Part shown: positions 25,314 to 37,752 of the stretch, in pieces
How positions within the stretch are numbered: position 1 is the stretch's first letter
Layout of the letters: each line of letters begins with the position of its first letter
DNA from: Litsea cubeba
Taxonomy: Eukaryota > Streptophyta > Magnoliopsida > Laurales > Lauraceae
Assembly (NCBI GenBank): GCA_012931725.1
Contig: CM022949.1
Span: 10,876,966-10,940,965 of the forward strand
DNA length: 64,000 nucleotides
Direction: 5' to 3'
The notes under the pieces: model-generated
What the model saw: the letters and a program-made list of their open reading frames with translations, nothing else
Told to the model about the DNA's origin: nothing
Databases searched by the model: none
Translations under genes and position numbers: made by a program

Positions 25314-27260
25314 TAAGGTTAGAGATTTCTAAAAGTATATAATCGTATCCAGAAAACCTACATATCTGTACATAGGCACGCTTGACCAAATATAGAAGGT
25401 TTGGATAGAGTTACAAGGATAAATCTGAGTTTTTACAAATTTATCTGAGTTTTTGTCCAGTTTATCAGACTTTCTAGGAAATTTATCCGAGTTTTTGGTA
25501 AATTTATTTGAGTTTCTTAGAAACTTTGATAAACTTTATAAACTTAGATAAACTTTTCGGAAGAAGAAGACTGCTGCTATGTGATAGGCTTCTGCTAATG
25601 AGTCAGAACAAACCAACCCAGAAAATGAAATAGCAAAATCTCCTTCCAAACTACTTAGTATCCAGAAACCCCAAAAAAATTTGATACAGACTTACACGAA
25701 ACGGAAAAGGAAAAGAAAAGGCAAAGACAGCAACGGGTTTTTGTGTTATGCAGAATCCGTCGCTGGAGAAGGCCCAGACTGGTCGCGTTTCCATCGCCTA
25801 GCCGTCGCCATCGTGGCTGGTGTAGTCAGAGATGGTCGACTTCGATCTGCAGAGCTCTTTGGTGAAATCCCTCATTCATAGAGAAGAAGATAGAAGGGGT
25901 TCTCTGGGACAACAGCGAATGAGAGAGAAATGGACAAATTCAAAGTTTTATGCTCAAACCATTGAGAGGGGCAAATTCATCATAAAAATATATGATGTGA
26001 CATATTATGGACCTCTCACCAAAATATCTCCAGCTGTATGGACTATAGACATTAGAGTAAAAAGTTGTTGGACTGGAGGCCCTAGAAGACCGTGCTTAAG
26101 GACTAGCTTGTTGCTAATTTACCCTAAAAATTTCTAAGAGTAGTACAAATTAGTCTTCTAAAAGACCAAGATATATATTTAACCAAATATAGAATAATTG
26201 AATAGAGTTATAGAGATAATGATGAATTGTATACATAATGTTAAAAATTTCTAAAAGCAATGCAAATCATATCCATTCACTTTGTAAGGTGTCTAGCCCA
26301 TTGTTCTTTGACCTGGCTCATAAGAGTCTTCCAGAAGACCAAGATGTTTGTACATAAGCTTAACCAAATATAGAATAGTTTGATAGAATTATAAAGATAA
26401 CAATGAGCTCTATATATATATATATATATGATGTCAGGGATTTTTAAATAAAAGTAGTACAAATCAGTCTCCTAGGAGATTAATATATTTGTACACATGT
26501 TTAACTAAATATAGAAGAAATGGATGGAGTTATAGAGATAAGGAAGAGTTATATATATAATGTTAGAGGTTTTTAAAAGTAGTATAACTCATATCTACCC
26601 ATTTTGTAAAGCCTTAAATCCATTGCTCACTAGCCCGACTCATCAGAGTCCTCTACAAGACCTAGATAATTGTTGTACACAAGCTTAATCAAATTTAAAA
26701 AGTATCTAATAGAGTTAGAGAGGTAAGGATCAGTTCCATATATAAGATTAGAGATTTCTAAAAGTAACATAAATCATATCTTTCTATTTTATATGGTATC
26801 AAGCCATTGTTCACTAGCCCAGCTCTTAAGAGTATTCCAGAAGACCAAAGATATTTGTACACCGGCCCAACTAAATATGGAAGGGTTGGATAGAGTTGTA
26901 TATATAAGTTAGAGATTTATATAGTATTCTTTAGTCCTAGCAACATTTGTACAAATCCTATCATTCTTTATTGGCTTGGTTAGTAAGAGTCTTTCATTAG
27001 TACGAAAATTTTGTGTATAAATTTAAACAAATATAAAAGGGTTGGCATAGTTGTAGAGACAAAGATGAGTTACATACAAGTTAGAGATTTTATGAGTATT
27101 CTTCATTCATGAAATCAACGATACCTATTAAAATCATACATATTCATTTCGTAAAGCTTCAAGCCCATTGTTTACCTCGTTAGGCTAGCAAGAGTCTTGA
27201 GAAAACCAAAGATATTTGTACATAAGCTCAATAAAATATAGTAGAGTTTAAACCTGTAAG
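25314..27260. repeat. Degenerate tandem array, roughly 110-190 bp units, with an unassigned insert
   Basis: The marker TTAGAGATTTCTAAAAGTA recurs at about 25317, 26130, 26242, 26431, 26561, 26748, 26908 and 27080. Each unit also carries CATTTTGTAAGGC.TCAAGCC, AGAGTCTTCCAGAAGACC and ATAGAGTTATAGAGATAA in that order. Between 25560 and 26120 lies a different GC-richer stretch ending in a possible MULE terminus. The array has no coding potential. Confidence 0.65.
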
Positions 27261-27905
27261 ATCCTCTATAGCATCTGGATGCTCGAGACTCTACCATGGC
27301 TCCCACATGATGATAATTCAAATCATTCATGTTGAATCTCATTCCCTCTAGTGGTAAATACTCAAGTTTAGATTCATTGGGAGTGGGGCACCACCATCTA
27401 GACTGAGCAATGTGCTTAATCTGATAGTGGGAACCACTCCTACCGAATGGAAGTTTGAAGATATACCATTGGAGGCGATGGGGTTCAAGTTCAATGGTCT
27501 GGATTATCATTGTATGGGCCCCATAGTGGAGTCCCAAGACGCCGTGCGTATAGCAATTTGAAATCATCTGAAAAATAAACCCGAGCTAAAGAAGAAGAGC
27601 TACTCCATCTCAATTTGATCGTCAGATCCACTCTTCTTGACCTAAAATATAAGGATATACCATTGGAGAGAATGGGATTCAAGATCAACAACTCGGATTA
27701 TACCATAAGGGCCCCACGGTAGAGTTCCCAGACACCCCATAAGTTTTGAAGTCATATGAAAATTGAGAGAGCGGGAGGGAGGAGAGAACATATAGAGCGA
27801 AAGAGTTCGGTGCTCCACAATGAGAGGGAGGAAGGGTTTTATTACGTTCGGGACAGCCTGTGAGGGAGCACTTCTCTCTCTTAGATGAGGAGCGCTAGAA
27901 AATGC
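27261..27905. repeat. Internally duplicated unclassified repeat
   Basis: Two diverged copies of a roughly 170-bp segment, around 27455-27570 and 27645-27760. They share ATATACCATTGGAG, GGATTAT and GGGCCCCA.GGT.GAGT.CC. Probably part of an old transposon; no coding homology seen. Confidence 0.45.
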
Positions 27906-27907
27906 GG

Positions 27908-28197
27908 GCCCGTTTGGCATTTTACTATTAAAGTCAAGTGGAGTGAAGTGAAATGAAAAGTATGAATAAAATATGTAGTGGGTTATGATGGTATTTTGTT
28001 TTTAGTTGTTTGGAATGGAATATTGTTGACTTTTGGTATGGGAAATGGAGATTTTTTGTCTTTTAGTTAATAAATGTGGTTACTTTTTGACTTTTTGTTG
28101 GAAAAGTTGGAGGGAGTTTTGAGAAAAAGTGCTTTTGATGTGATGTTTGGGATGATTTAACTTTACTTGACTTTACTAGTCAAGTTACCAAACGGGC
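27908..28197. mobile_element. MITE with about 40-bp inverted ends
   Basis: The left GCCCGTTTGGCATTTTACTA and the complement of the right end GCCCGTTTGGTAACTTGACTAG continue into matching TAAAGTCAAGT blocks, so the inverted ends are about 40 bp long. No transposase and no convincing target duplication. Confidence 0.6.
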
Positions 28198-28553
28198 GTG
28201 TTTTCAAAAGAAAAATCACCTTCTTATAATAATGAATAAGAAAGACAGGAGTTGATGAGGTGGCGTTCTTATCTTTTTGGGAAGAATACACGAACCACCC
28301 ATTTATGATAGGGCATAGGTAATTGGCATTTTTGTCCTCTAGAAATGACACGCAAAACCATTTATATACACACAAAAGAGTCAATTTTATAATTGATTTC
28401 AATTTTAGCTCCCACCTTTTATTTTAAGTTTGAACCAATTTTGACTTGAGGGAGAGATTTTAGGGATTTGATGGAAAGGCAATTTGAACTCTTTTATAAT
28501 AAACTTTAGATCATGATAATTACACGTATATAAACATAACCTATCTTAAGCTA

Positions 28554-29884
28554 GAGGATTTTACCAAAAAAAAAAAAAAAGACTAGTGGACTCAAAAGGT
28601 CATTTTAACCCCCATGGCACGAGATCAGTCATTTTGCACGAAATGATAAATTTTTTTAACACTTTCAACTAGTGTTCCTAGCGACCTTAGTTTTATAACG
28701 TTAAGGGTCGCTAGGGACCCTGCGGTGTATACAAAGTACAACAAAAAAGCTTTTTTTTTTATCTCTCTTTCATTGTCAACGCCCATGTTTCTATAATGAC
28801 TGATGAAAGCAGAATTCAAGTCATGTCCAGAGTTGGGAAGAGCATGGAAGTAGAGGCGGACCCAATGCCGGCCCTGCAGACGAATACTAAATTCATAGGA
28901 AGATGGTTTTGTGAAAATCCGGAGAGCCTGATAGATAAGAGATGGAGCAGTAAAACTAGAGCTAGAAAAAGAACCATCTCCTACACTTTTTAACAGAAAA
29001 GAAGATTCATGTGAATCAGGAATAAAAGTCTGGCCTTCAAATGAGATATTTTGTGGAGAGCCACAAGCAATGAGGTAATTGTCTGCATAAGAGCCATGAA
29101 TCACCAAACCAAAGAACGCAAAAGCATAAATGGAAAGAATCAACTTCATCAACCTCATCCTCATCACCTCCTAAAACCCAAATTCTCCAAACACCCAAAA
29201 TCCAATTTTAGGAACCCAATTCACAGCACCAGAAAATCCTCAAAATCCCAGCTTCCAAAACAAAAAATCAAGACTCCAAACCCTAAGGATAAAAAAACCC
29301 TAGAGTTCTGAAAATCCCAGAAACCAAATTTCCAAATGAATAGAGAAATAAAATAAAAACCTCCCACAAACCCCAAATGCCCAACTTCTAAAAACCAAAA
29401 TTTTGAAAACCTAAACTCCCCAAATGATAAAACTCAAAACTACCCAAATCCTCAAATGCCCTCATTCCAAACCACAGAACTGAAAACCCCATCCACCCAA
29501 AAAACAAAAACTCCCAAAAACTCCAACAAAATGGCATCAGATCAGATAGCAAACCTACTGAAATCCCACGACCAAATTTCCATCAGGAGAGTCATTCGTC
29601 GAAGCTTATTTTGCAGATCTAATATAACTCGTTCCAGCTAATTTAAGAGGACTTTTGGCGTTGACAACAAAAGAGAGAAAAAATTCTGTTGTACTTTGTA
29701 TACACCGTAGGGTCACTAGCGACACTTAACGTTATAAAACTAAGGTCACTAGAGATCCTAGTTGAAAGTGCTAAAAAAATACCATTTTGTACAAAATGAC
29801 TGATATCGTGCCATGGGAGTTAAAATGACCTTTTGAGCCCACTAGTCATGTAATCTATTTTTTTTTTTTTTTAGTAAAATCCTC
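28554..29884. mobile_element. Pack-MULE with about 190-bp terminal inverted repeats
   Basis: The ends start GAGGATTTTACC(A)n and pair for about 190 bp (left 28554-28750, right 29690-29884). Shared landmarks include GACTAGTGG, AAAAGGTCATTTTAAC and ACGTTATAAAACTAAGGTC in inverted copies. The 9-bp flanks are CTTAAGCTA (28545-28553) and CTTAAACTA (29885-29893), one mismatch. The first twelve bases resemble the ends of the autonomous MULE in this window (GAGAATTTTACC). The interior holds a fragment of a receptor-kinase gene on the minus strand. Confidence 0.85.
28755..29167 (-). pseudogene. Captured fragment of a CrRLK1L (malectin-like) receptor kinase gene
   Basis: From an ATG at 29167 the minus strand encodes a signal peptide (LILSIYAFAFFGLVIHGSYA) followed by the opening of a malectin-like ectodomain: NYLIACGSPQNIS, FIPDSHESSFLL, ARIFTKPSSYEF, SIRLQGRHWVRLYF. 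It stops being homologous near 28770, where it meets the terminal repeat of the Pack-MULE. There is no transmembrane or kinase domain. About 490 bp upstream (29168-29660) may be the captured leader and promoter. The family name follows from the ectodomain pattern; which member it came from cannot be told. Confidence 0.75.
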
Positions 29885-29893
29885 CTTAAACTA

Positions 29894-30809
29894 TTACTCG
29901 TAATTTATTTTCTTAAAAGATAAACATGAGTTAAATGCTTGATTGACTTTTCATATAATGATTAATTGGAGTTTGATTACATTTATTTTACTTTTATATT
30001 ATAGCTTAAATAATTCATTAGCATGGCAAGAATTTAGAAACTGATTTCGACAAGCACAGACCCCCTCCAACTGATTGGAAATTGCATTCATGAAGTCACA
30101 TCCATTAGGTTTTTTTTTCTCTTTTACCCTTTTTGTTTCAATTTTTTGTTTTTTGGTATTAACTTCTCATGGGCTTGCTTGAATAATTCAGTGGGGCCAT
30201 AGATTTACACTAACACAATAGAGACCTTATCCCTTCCTTATCTATGCCACTTGAATATGGAAACATGAAGCCTTTTGAAATAGAAATGCAAATATGTATT
30301 TTTTTTCAACGTTGGAGTCATCTATGTTGGAAAATGCTAAAACTATTATAAAAAGCAATAAATTTATGTAGTGATGTAAATCTATTTTAACCCAAGTGCT
30401 AGAACTTCTGAATGAGAAAAGATAGTTATTTTTAGAAAACAATTGAAATGCTATTTAATTTTTTTACTTTTAACATTATTAATTATATTGTCTATTCTAA
30501 GCGCGGGCATGTTTTGCTAGTTTATAATATGACATAGGTAATTGTAATATTTTAAAATTCATTAAAAAGGGCCCACTTATGAAATATCCAAGCTAATCAT
30601 AAAAAATGGCTTCATGATTTATGGGCCCCATTAGATTGATCACTAAAACTAAATCTAAAATTCTCATAATCTTATGATTGGTTTAAATTAATGATTTGAA
30701 CTTTTATAGGTCTGACTAATATAAAAATAAAAAAGAAAAAGAAAAAACAAGAAACAGCAGCTGGTTTTATAAATCCGTGACCACAGACGACAATGAAGCA
30801 AAGGTTGTG
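29894..30809. other. Intergenic, nothing recognised
   Basis: AT-rich, without coding homology or clear repeat structure. Confidence 0.5.
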
Positions 30810-30817
30810 GCTCTAGT

Positions 30818-31244
30818 TAGGGGTGATCACCCAGATTTCCGGTCCGGCCTAAAATGAAGGACCGGACCGAACCGCTTATAAGTGGTCCGGTTGGACCACT
30901 TAAAGTGGTCCGGACTGGTTTTCATTTTTTTTTTTCATTTTTTTTTCACTTTTTTTTTCGTTTTTTTTTTTTTTCATTTTCACCTCACATTTAAAAAGTG
31001 GGCAAATATCAAATGAATGAATGATGGATTTTACAAATGGGTGTTGGACTTATGCCTCATGGGCTCATCTATATGAAAAAAAAGAAATTTATTATTTTTA
31101 AGAAATGCGGTCCAGTTCGGTCCAGACCGGACCACAAAAGGTCCGGACCAGACCGGATTTGGACTGCTAAGACCACAAATTCGGTCCGGTCCTGTCTGGT
31201 CCGGTCTGATTTTGTGGTCTGCGGTCCGGTTGTGTGCAGCACTA
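30818..31244. mobile_element. hAT-type MITE, GGTCCGGT-rich, 427 bp
   Basis: Starts TAGGGGTGATCAC and ends GTGTGCAGCACTA. Flanked by GCTCTAGT (30810-30817) and GCTCTGGT (31245-31252), an 8-bp duplication with one mismatch. The interior is dense in GGTCCGGTC blocks on both strands. Confidence 0.75.
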
Positions 31245-31252
31245 GCTCTGGT

Positions 31253-34200
31253 AGCCCGTGCGAGCAGAAGTGGCTTCTCCCTCTCCCACAAGTACAAAGA
31301 CATCCCTCATGGCTACTGTCAGTCTGACCCACACAGCAAAAATGGTCGAGCCCTGGCCCCTGAAGGCCAATTCTTATTTATTTTACCTTGGGACTGAGGA
31401 ATATGCAACCGTCCTTTTCCATAAATCTAATTACATCAGTCAAATCAAACATTGAAAGGAGAAAAAAATTGTGAAAAAAGTATGAAAGACATCATCCAGG
31501 AATGTGGGACCAAAGAAAAAGAGTGTACAACCTTTTAACCTTTTTACTGTGGAATCAGATGCTTTATAAATGCTCGTGCATCACAGTTTTCACTGACAGC
31601 AGGACAGGGGTTTCACCCAATCATTGTCACATGTGTGTGCCACACATGGAAGAATAGGATGGGATGGGATGGTCCAATATGGGAGCCTTTCCAACTTAAG
31701 GACTTGGATTGGCTCCATATGAATCATTCTCCAAATTTGAGGTCTCATGATGGCATCCATCTTCTGATTATCAAATTATATGATTTTATTTGTGCCACAA
31801 AGGATGGACCATGAGCCAGTTATGTTAGGATTGTTGGGTTGGATAGGCTGATTTTGGCATTAGGAATATGGTCATATTTAGAGTCTACGGAAATATTTAG
31901 AGTATGTTTGATAAGAGGTGAGGAATTTATATATTTAATGATTTTTCACTATCATTAAAATAAGGATTCCTCACTGAAAATTTATATAATTGATAATTTC
32001 ACATTAATATTGGTGTGTATCAATGCATATGGCTAAGAAAAATAAAATTCGTTGTGCAAATTCACTTTAAGTGAGGATTTTCAAATCTTATGGGGGTGGT
32101 TGGATATGAAAATCCTAACAAATGAAAATTTTCATGCATCCAAATCCTCATGAATTTACAATTGTCAAAACATTGATTTATAACAACTTCCTTAAATATT
32201 TGGTTGCCAAACGTGACCTTAGTGAAAAAGTTTTCTTGAAAACTTCATTTTAATTCTTAAAAAAAATGTGGTTACATTAAATTGTCTTAAGTGACACTAG
32301 CAGAGAAAAATGAAATAGCCTAATAATGGTTGAGAGTTTCGTTCCTATGATCCGTAGGTATTCTCTCTTGTGTGCAATATTCATTTTATAACGTGTTCTA
32401 GAGTAGACTCCTATGTCAAGAGTAAAGACTCCCATGTCAATCGGGTCCTTCAACAGTGGGCTAGTCCCTATCAAGAGTTCAGACTCCCTTACCATCACTT
32501 ATATATTTCGATGGTAGAGGCTTCTCGTTGCAATCTAGAGGTGTCCGCTTCGAATTCCGGTAGAGGCTCCAGGTGACGACTTGGTGGTGTCCAGGCTTTG
32601 GGTGATAGAGGCTTTGGGTACAAAGAAGTTGTGTCTATTCTGAAACATTAAGTGGTGGTCGGGGGTTTCGAAGCAACCAGAGGCGCCCCACAAAGTGCGT
32701 CTGTGGTGGTGGATTTCCCTAGTTAGCGATCAACCCCTAGTGGGAACTTAACTTGCAAAAAAAAAGTTCAGACTCCCTGCTTCAATTGGGTCCCTCAACA
32801 GTGGGACCACCTCGGCTGGTAATAAAAAAAACGACAAAATTGCTACAACCATTGACTAGGAAAGGGGGGATGGACTTGAGGCCCTCCCCTCACTCAGTTG
32901 AGCTGCCAATATGACTGTGTAATAAATTATGAAAAACTTTGCTTACTTGCCAGACAAATAGACTCTAGCTTCTTCTAAAGTTGCATAGTTGGACACTTTT
33001 TGAAAGTTTGGAGGCCATGCTTGAAAATTGATCATATAAAAATAGGGTTTTTAATTCCTACAGTGAATAATCAGATGAGTATGAATTTGGTGTGAGCACT
33101 TATCCTCAGCACAATGTGTGAGGGGAGTGGATTGATCACAAATGTCCCTGAGTGAGCTCCATAGAGTGTCCCTTGTATAGCTTATACGAGCAAATTCATT
33201 TAGAAGGTGTTTGTTTGGAAGAATTCCTGAGAGGGAATATATTCATTTTAGGAATTTATGACGTCCCCTAACATTTGCATATTCCACTTTGGTTTCTAAG
33301 TTTTTAAAAACTCACCCTTTTAGGTTTCTCATCTTTTGGATCATAGGATTTTTCTAATTCTTAGCTATAAAAGCTTTCAAAAATGTTCGGTGATAGTTGA
33401 GCATTTGTAAATCCAGATGGAGGAACAATATTTTGGATACTCACATTCCCTGGACAAGATTTCTCAGAATTCCAACAAGATGGATCCGCACCTATGGATC
33501 ATTTTGTATGGGTCATTGTTAGATAGGGATTCTCAGGTCCAAGAGAGCTGATGAGGATAGGCACAGAAACTTAGAGCTTAATTCTCATCAAAGAATTAAT
33601 CCTTGGCGCTATAAGTTGGGGATAGAAATGGTTGGGCTCAGATGGGACTATACTGTATCTACATGCATACTGAAAGGATCAGATCCAGATAACATACCTA
33701 GAAGTACTGGACGAACAGGGACCTCAATAAAACTTTCAGATACTTGCAGGTCCTTGAGTGCGAAACCCATGGACAGAACCAGATCTGAACTAAAAATAGG
33801 TCAATGACCAATTTTTCATGACAGGTCCTATTGGGTTTTGAAGGACCCAATTTTGTTCCTTCTCAAAACAGATTGGTATTCACTGATGATCAATTTCACC
33901 CCTAGGAAAATCATAAGATCCATTATTTTCATGAGAATCAGGGCTTCAAATTTTGTTGTCATGGGCCTGATCAGTTCAAGAACCAGGCCCCAAGTGGTGG
34001 GTCCATAACTGCAGCATGACCACTCTACTCTCCAGCTGAGCAAGATAGGCACCTGATGGGCCTGGCCTGCATCTTTGTAATTCCTTTCGATGTAGTTGAT
34101 GGGGATACCCAAATCCAATCCCTTTGAGCTTAGGGTGGTTGTAGTAGTCATCTATAACACACTGATAGCTCAGCTGTTTTGGTGAATGGATGTTTATTAA

Positions 34201-36707
34201 GTTGGTTTTGGGTCCTAACCATTTAAGAAAATTGGAATTAGTGGCAAAGCATGAGACCTGGGCTCAGCCCAAGACATTAGAAACACAATGCAAATCTAGC
34301 TCAATGCAGTATAGGGATGGGCTTTTCATTGATCTGGCCCAGCTTGTTAACTTCCCTAGTGCCACCTTTGTTCTTTGGATGAAATCACATTTTCATAGAA
34401 TGAAAAACACTAGCAATTAGCAAAACCCCGTGTGAGCCACTTCAAAGAAAAATAAAAGCAAAAAGATTGAATGACTTATGATGAAATTCAGCTACTTGCA
34501 ATCTTATAGATATGGGCCAAACACCAACCCAGTGATATATGTGGTGCAGTTTATTCCAACATTAGCAAATAGTGCTCGATGGCTCCTATTTATAAATAAT
34601 ACTAGTACATACTACACAAACAATCCCAATTTCTGGAGTAGGGTCCACTGTCGTATTCACCAGAGTTTGAATTTTCCAATGGTGTGAACATCAAGATATT
34701 GCTCATCTAAGATGTGGCCCACTTTTGGGATAAGTAGTACTTTTCTACTACTATCATTCTTGATCCATTAATCAAAACCAATTAACCAATAGTGTTGCTG
34801 ATCATGAATGGGCCTAAGCCCATAAAACACTGTGATTAGTTGCTTCTAACAATTTGTGACACTTTTCTACACCAAAAAAAAAAAAAACATTGTGCCACCT
34901 GTGGGCCTAGAGGAAGAAGCCCACTGTTCTGGTGGCCTAGAACCATCATCACAAAGGGCCAACACATATCAAGAGTATGTAACTTAACCTTATTATTATT
35001 ACAATATAACTCTAGTTTCTGATAAGTCTATTGATCTGTGGCTTCAATGAAATCCAAAGAGTGACATCAATGCATGTGTTTGAAATGTTTAAATCAATTC
35101 ATGTGTTTGAAGTGTTTTAAGGATGGTCCAGTAAGATTTTTGCACTCTTACCTAATGGCACATCCATACATCATGAGCTAAGTCAAAGATGGTGGTTCTT
35201 GCCACAAATGCAGGAGAAAACAGTAGATAGGGTGTAGCATCTTCCAAATCTTTCATGAATCGCATCACTTGCCTTGTTGAGTTTATTTATTTCAAATCTA
35301 GCTAATTGCAATAGATTTGGGTCTCTGTTAATGTGTCTCCATTGATGGTGAGATTCAAGGATACCTACTTTGCATCCAACGTCAATAGTTAAATATTTCA
35401 TGCCTTTATATCAATGGTTTACATATTCTTTGATATTGGATCGATGTTTTGAGGCTTATTCATCATTAGATCAATATTTCACATCATTTTTGTCATTACA
35501 TATTTACATCAATGATACAATGCCTTTCTATCATTTGATTTGATCTACTTGTTTTAGACCTTTAGATAAATGATCTAAGGCATTTCTATCATTTATTTGA
35601 TTGATGATTTGCATATCAAGGAGACATAAACACATCTAAAACATATATGTTAGGTAATAAAAAGTCACATATACAAAGAGGGAGGAAGCCAGGCTCAAAC
35701 CCGGCTAAGAGTTTCCAATGAGAACTACCACTCCTAACCACTAAGATACGTAAGGACCATTCTCTACATATCTCAGTTATTAGATTGACAATATAGTGCC
35801 TTTTCACTATTAGATCATTGATCTTTATTGGTTTAGCCCTTGGATCACTAGTTTGGTGTGTTACGCGATGAGAACCATGACCCGCAACTTTTTTGTCTGT
35901 TGGATTAACAAATTGAGGCTTTCACACCATTAGATCAGAAGATGAAACCTTTTGGAAGGTCACACCATTAGATCAGAAGATGAAACCTTTTGGAAGGTCA
36001 TCTTTAAATCATTGCACCATTCCTGAGACTTTTTGATGTAATGGCAAGGACATGTTCGAAAGACATCTTAATTAAGGGCACTTCCATGTAATCCATTTTT
36101 GCAGAAAAGGTATTGTATTTCTACAGAAAACTAATTTTTTATGTGTTTGGTGTGATAATTTTTTTTGTGGAAATACTTTTTTGGCACTTCGCCTGGAAAT
36201 AGAGTTCCTATAGGAGGATGGGAAATCCATTTCTGTATAAAACTTCTCCCCTCTTTATTATTTTATTTCCTCGCTCCCTTCTTTAATACTAGTTTTTAAT
36301 AAGAAATCCGCAACAGCACCAGACAATATTAGTACCAATTCAATAAGGAGATTTTTTTTTTCACCAAACATGAATTGCTAACTTCAGCGGCGGAAAACCT
36401 TTTCCGAGGTATTTAAAAAACATAGACTTTGCTGATGATGACAATTTCATCTTTTCATGTAAGCTTGTACCCAAACATGCCCAAGAGTCATTCATTTACT
36501 CATCCAATCAATTCATTAAACCCTTTTTATGAGATTGGGCCGAAGCTTAGAGGCAATCACCACTGTCATTATTCTCACTATGACAAGAAAACTCTTGCAT
36601 GTGACTTTCACCGACACAACTGTTAAATTAGAATTGTATATTGGAAACCCAAGTAGCAAAACAACCATATATCTAGTGGGGGCAAGGCGTGTAATTGAAA
36701 AAGTAAA

Positions 36708-36742
<35 letters not shown>
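31253..36742. other. Intergenic, no gene recognised
   Basis: No credible coding region on either strand. A decayed direct repeat (AGACTCCC.....TCAAT.GGGTCC.TCAACAGTGGG) occurs at about 32420 and 32768 with intervening GC-richer sequence of unknown origin. Short local duplications lie at 35932-36000. The stretch ends in an (AT)n run at about 36711-36742. Confidence 0.5.
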
Positions 36743-36744
<2 letters not shown>

Positions 36745-37131
36745 GCAAGGCTCTCCTAAGCTTAAGCTTAGAATAAGATTCCATAAGCTAATGCTTCTGG
36801 GGCCTATCCTTGGTCCATCCAAATGGACCAAACACACGACCCCCCTAAATTGCACATGCCCACCAACTTTTGTTCAAATCCAAATTTACTAGACCATTGG
36901 ATCGACTGTGTACTGATCCGAATGGACCGATGACCATTAAACTTTTGGTGCCCAGATGGAGATGATAGAAACCACGATTGGAGCTGATTTTTTGTAGGAA
37001 GGAGGGTCCTAGGGAGTCCTTGAAATCCCCCCACCCCTATCCCCATGTGGGTCCCCAGGTGGGCCCCACCACACAATTAAGCTTACTTCAGCTTACCTTA
37101 TTTTAAGCTTAAGCTTAGGAGAGCTGGCCCC
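36743..37131. mobile_element. MITE with CTCTCCTAAGCTTAAGCTTA ends
   Basis: The left end GGGCAAGGCTCTCCTAAGCTTA and the complement of the right end GGGGCCAGCTCTCCTAAGC share an 18-base identical block, CTCTCCTAAGCTTAAGCT, and continue imperfectly (GAATAAG/AAATAAG). It sits directly next to an (AT)n tract, so a target duplication cannot be read. Confidence 0.65.
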
Positions 37132-37581
37132 TAGTTTACAGACTGCATGATTTATGGTAAGCTTATAAATGCATTATAAATACTTCTATGATTATGATTG
37201 GGCAATTCTACAAATCTATTTTGAGCCAAGGTAGGGCTCACTTGGATGGAGCAACAGGTCCAGCCATGGAAAGGGGATCCATTTTAAGAGGATCCATCCT
37301 ACAACCATATAGCCTGCTTTGGAACAGGATAGGAATAAGGCCTCTAACTTGAAGGAAACCTGAAAATTAGGCCCAACATAAAAGAGGACAAAAGAAGAGG
37401 TACAAGTGTAAACTGGTTTTTATCAAAGGCAACTAGCAATAAGCCCAATCATTCCAGATAAAGAAAACTCTAAACTCCATACAGAATAAAACTCTGCATC
37501 TAAGTATGTAAAGGTGAGTCCAAGCCAGGTCCATGCATGGTGGACTCGGATCTGGATCTGGACCCGGACCTAGACTTTAAG

Positions 37582-37752
37582 CACTATAAAAAAAAGTCAC
37601 TCTCATCCTTTTTTTCCATCACAGAAATTGCTGCTCCTCGGAACCAATAGCGGCGGTTTTAGTGACGGGAAAAAGTTTTTGCCGCTAAAAAATATCAATA
37701 GTATAAAAAAAAAAAAAAAAAACTGCCGCTAAAAGTGACGTTTCTTATAGCA
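37582..37752. mobile_element. Possible CACTA-type miniature element
   Basis: CACTATAAAAAAAAGTCAC at the left and the complement TGCTATAAGAAACGTCAC at the right form inverted ends like CACTA termini. Inside, GCGGCGGTTTTAGTGAC and GCCGCTAAAAGTGAC repeat in both orientations. The right end has a mutated terminal base and no 3-bp duplication is evident. Confidence 0.4.

Noticed and set aside
30870..31244. Minus- and plus-strand frames rich in SGP/RSG
   Set aside because: They are translations of the GGTCCGGTC repeats of an hAT MITE.
33616..34420. Open frames of 60-110 residues in the central intergenic region
   Set aside because: Short, on both strands, no motifs and no splice-linked continuation.
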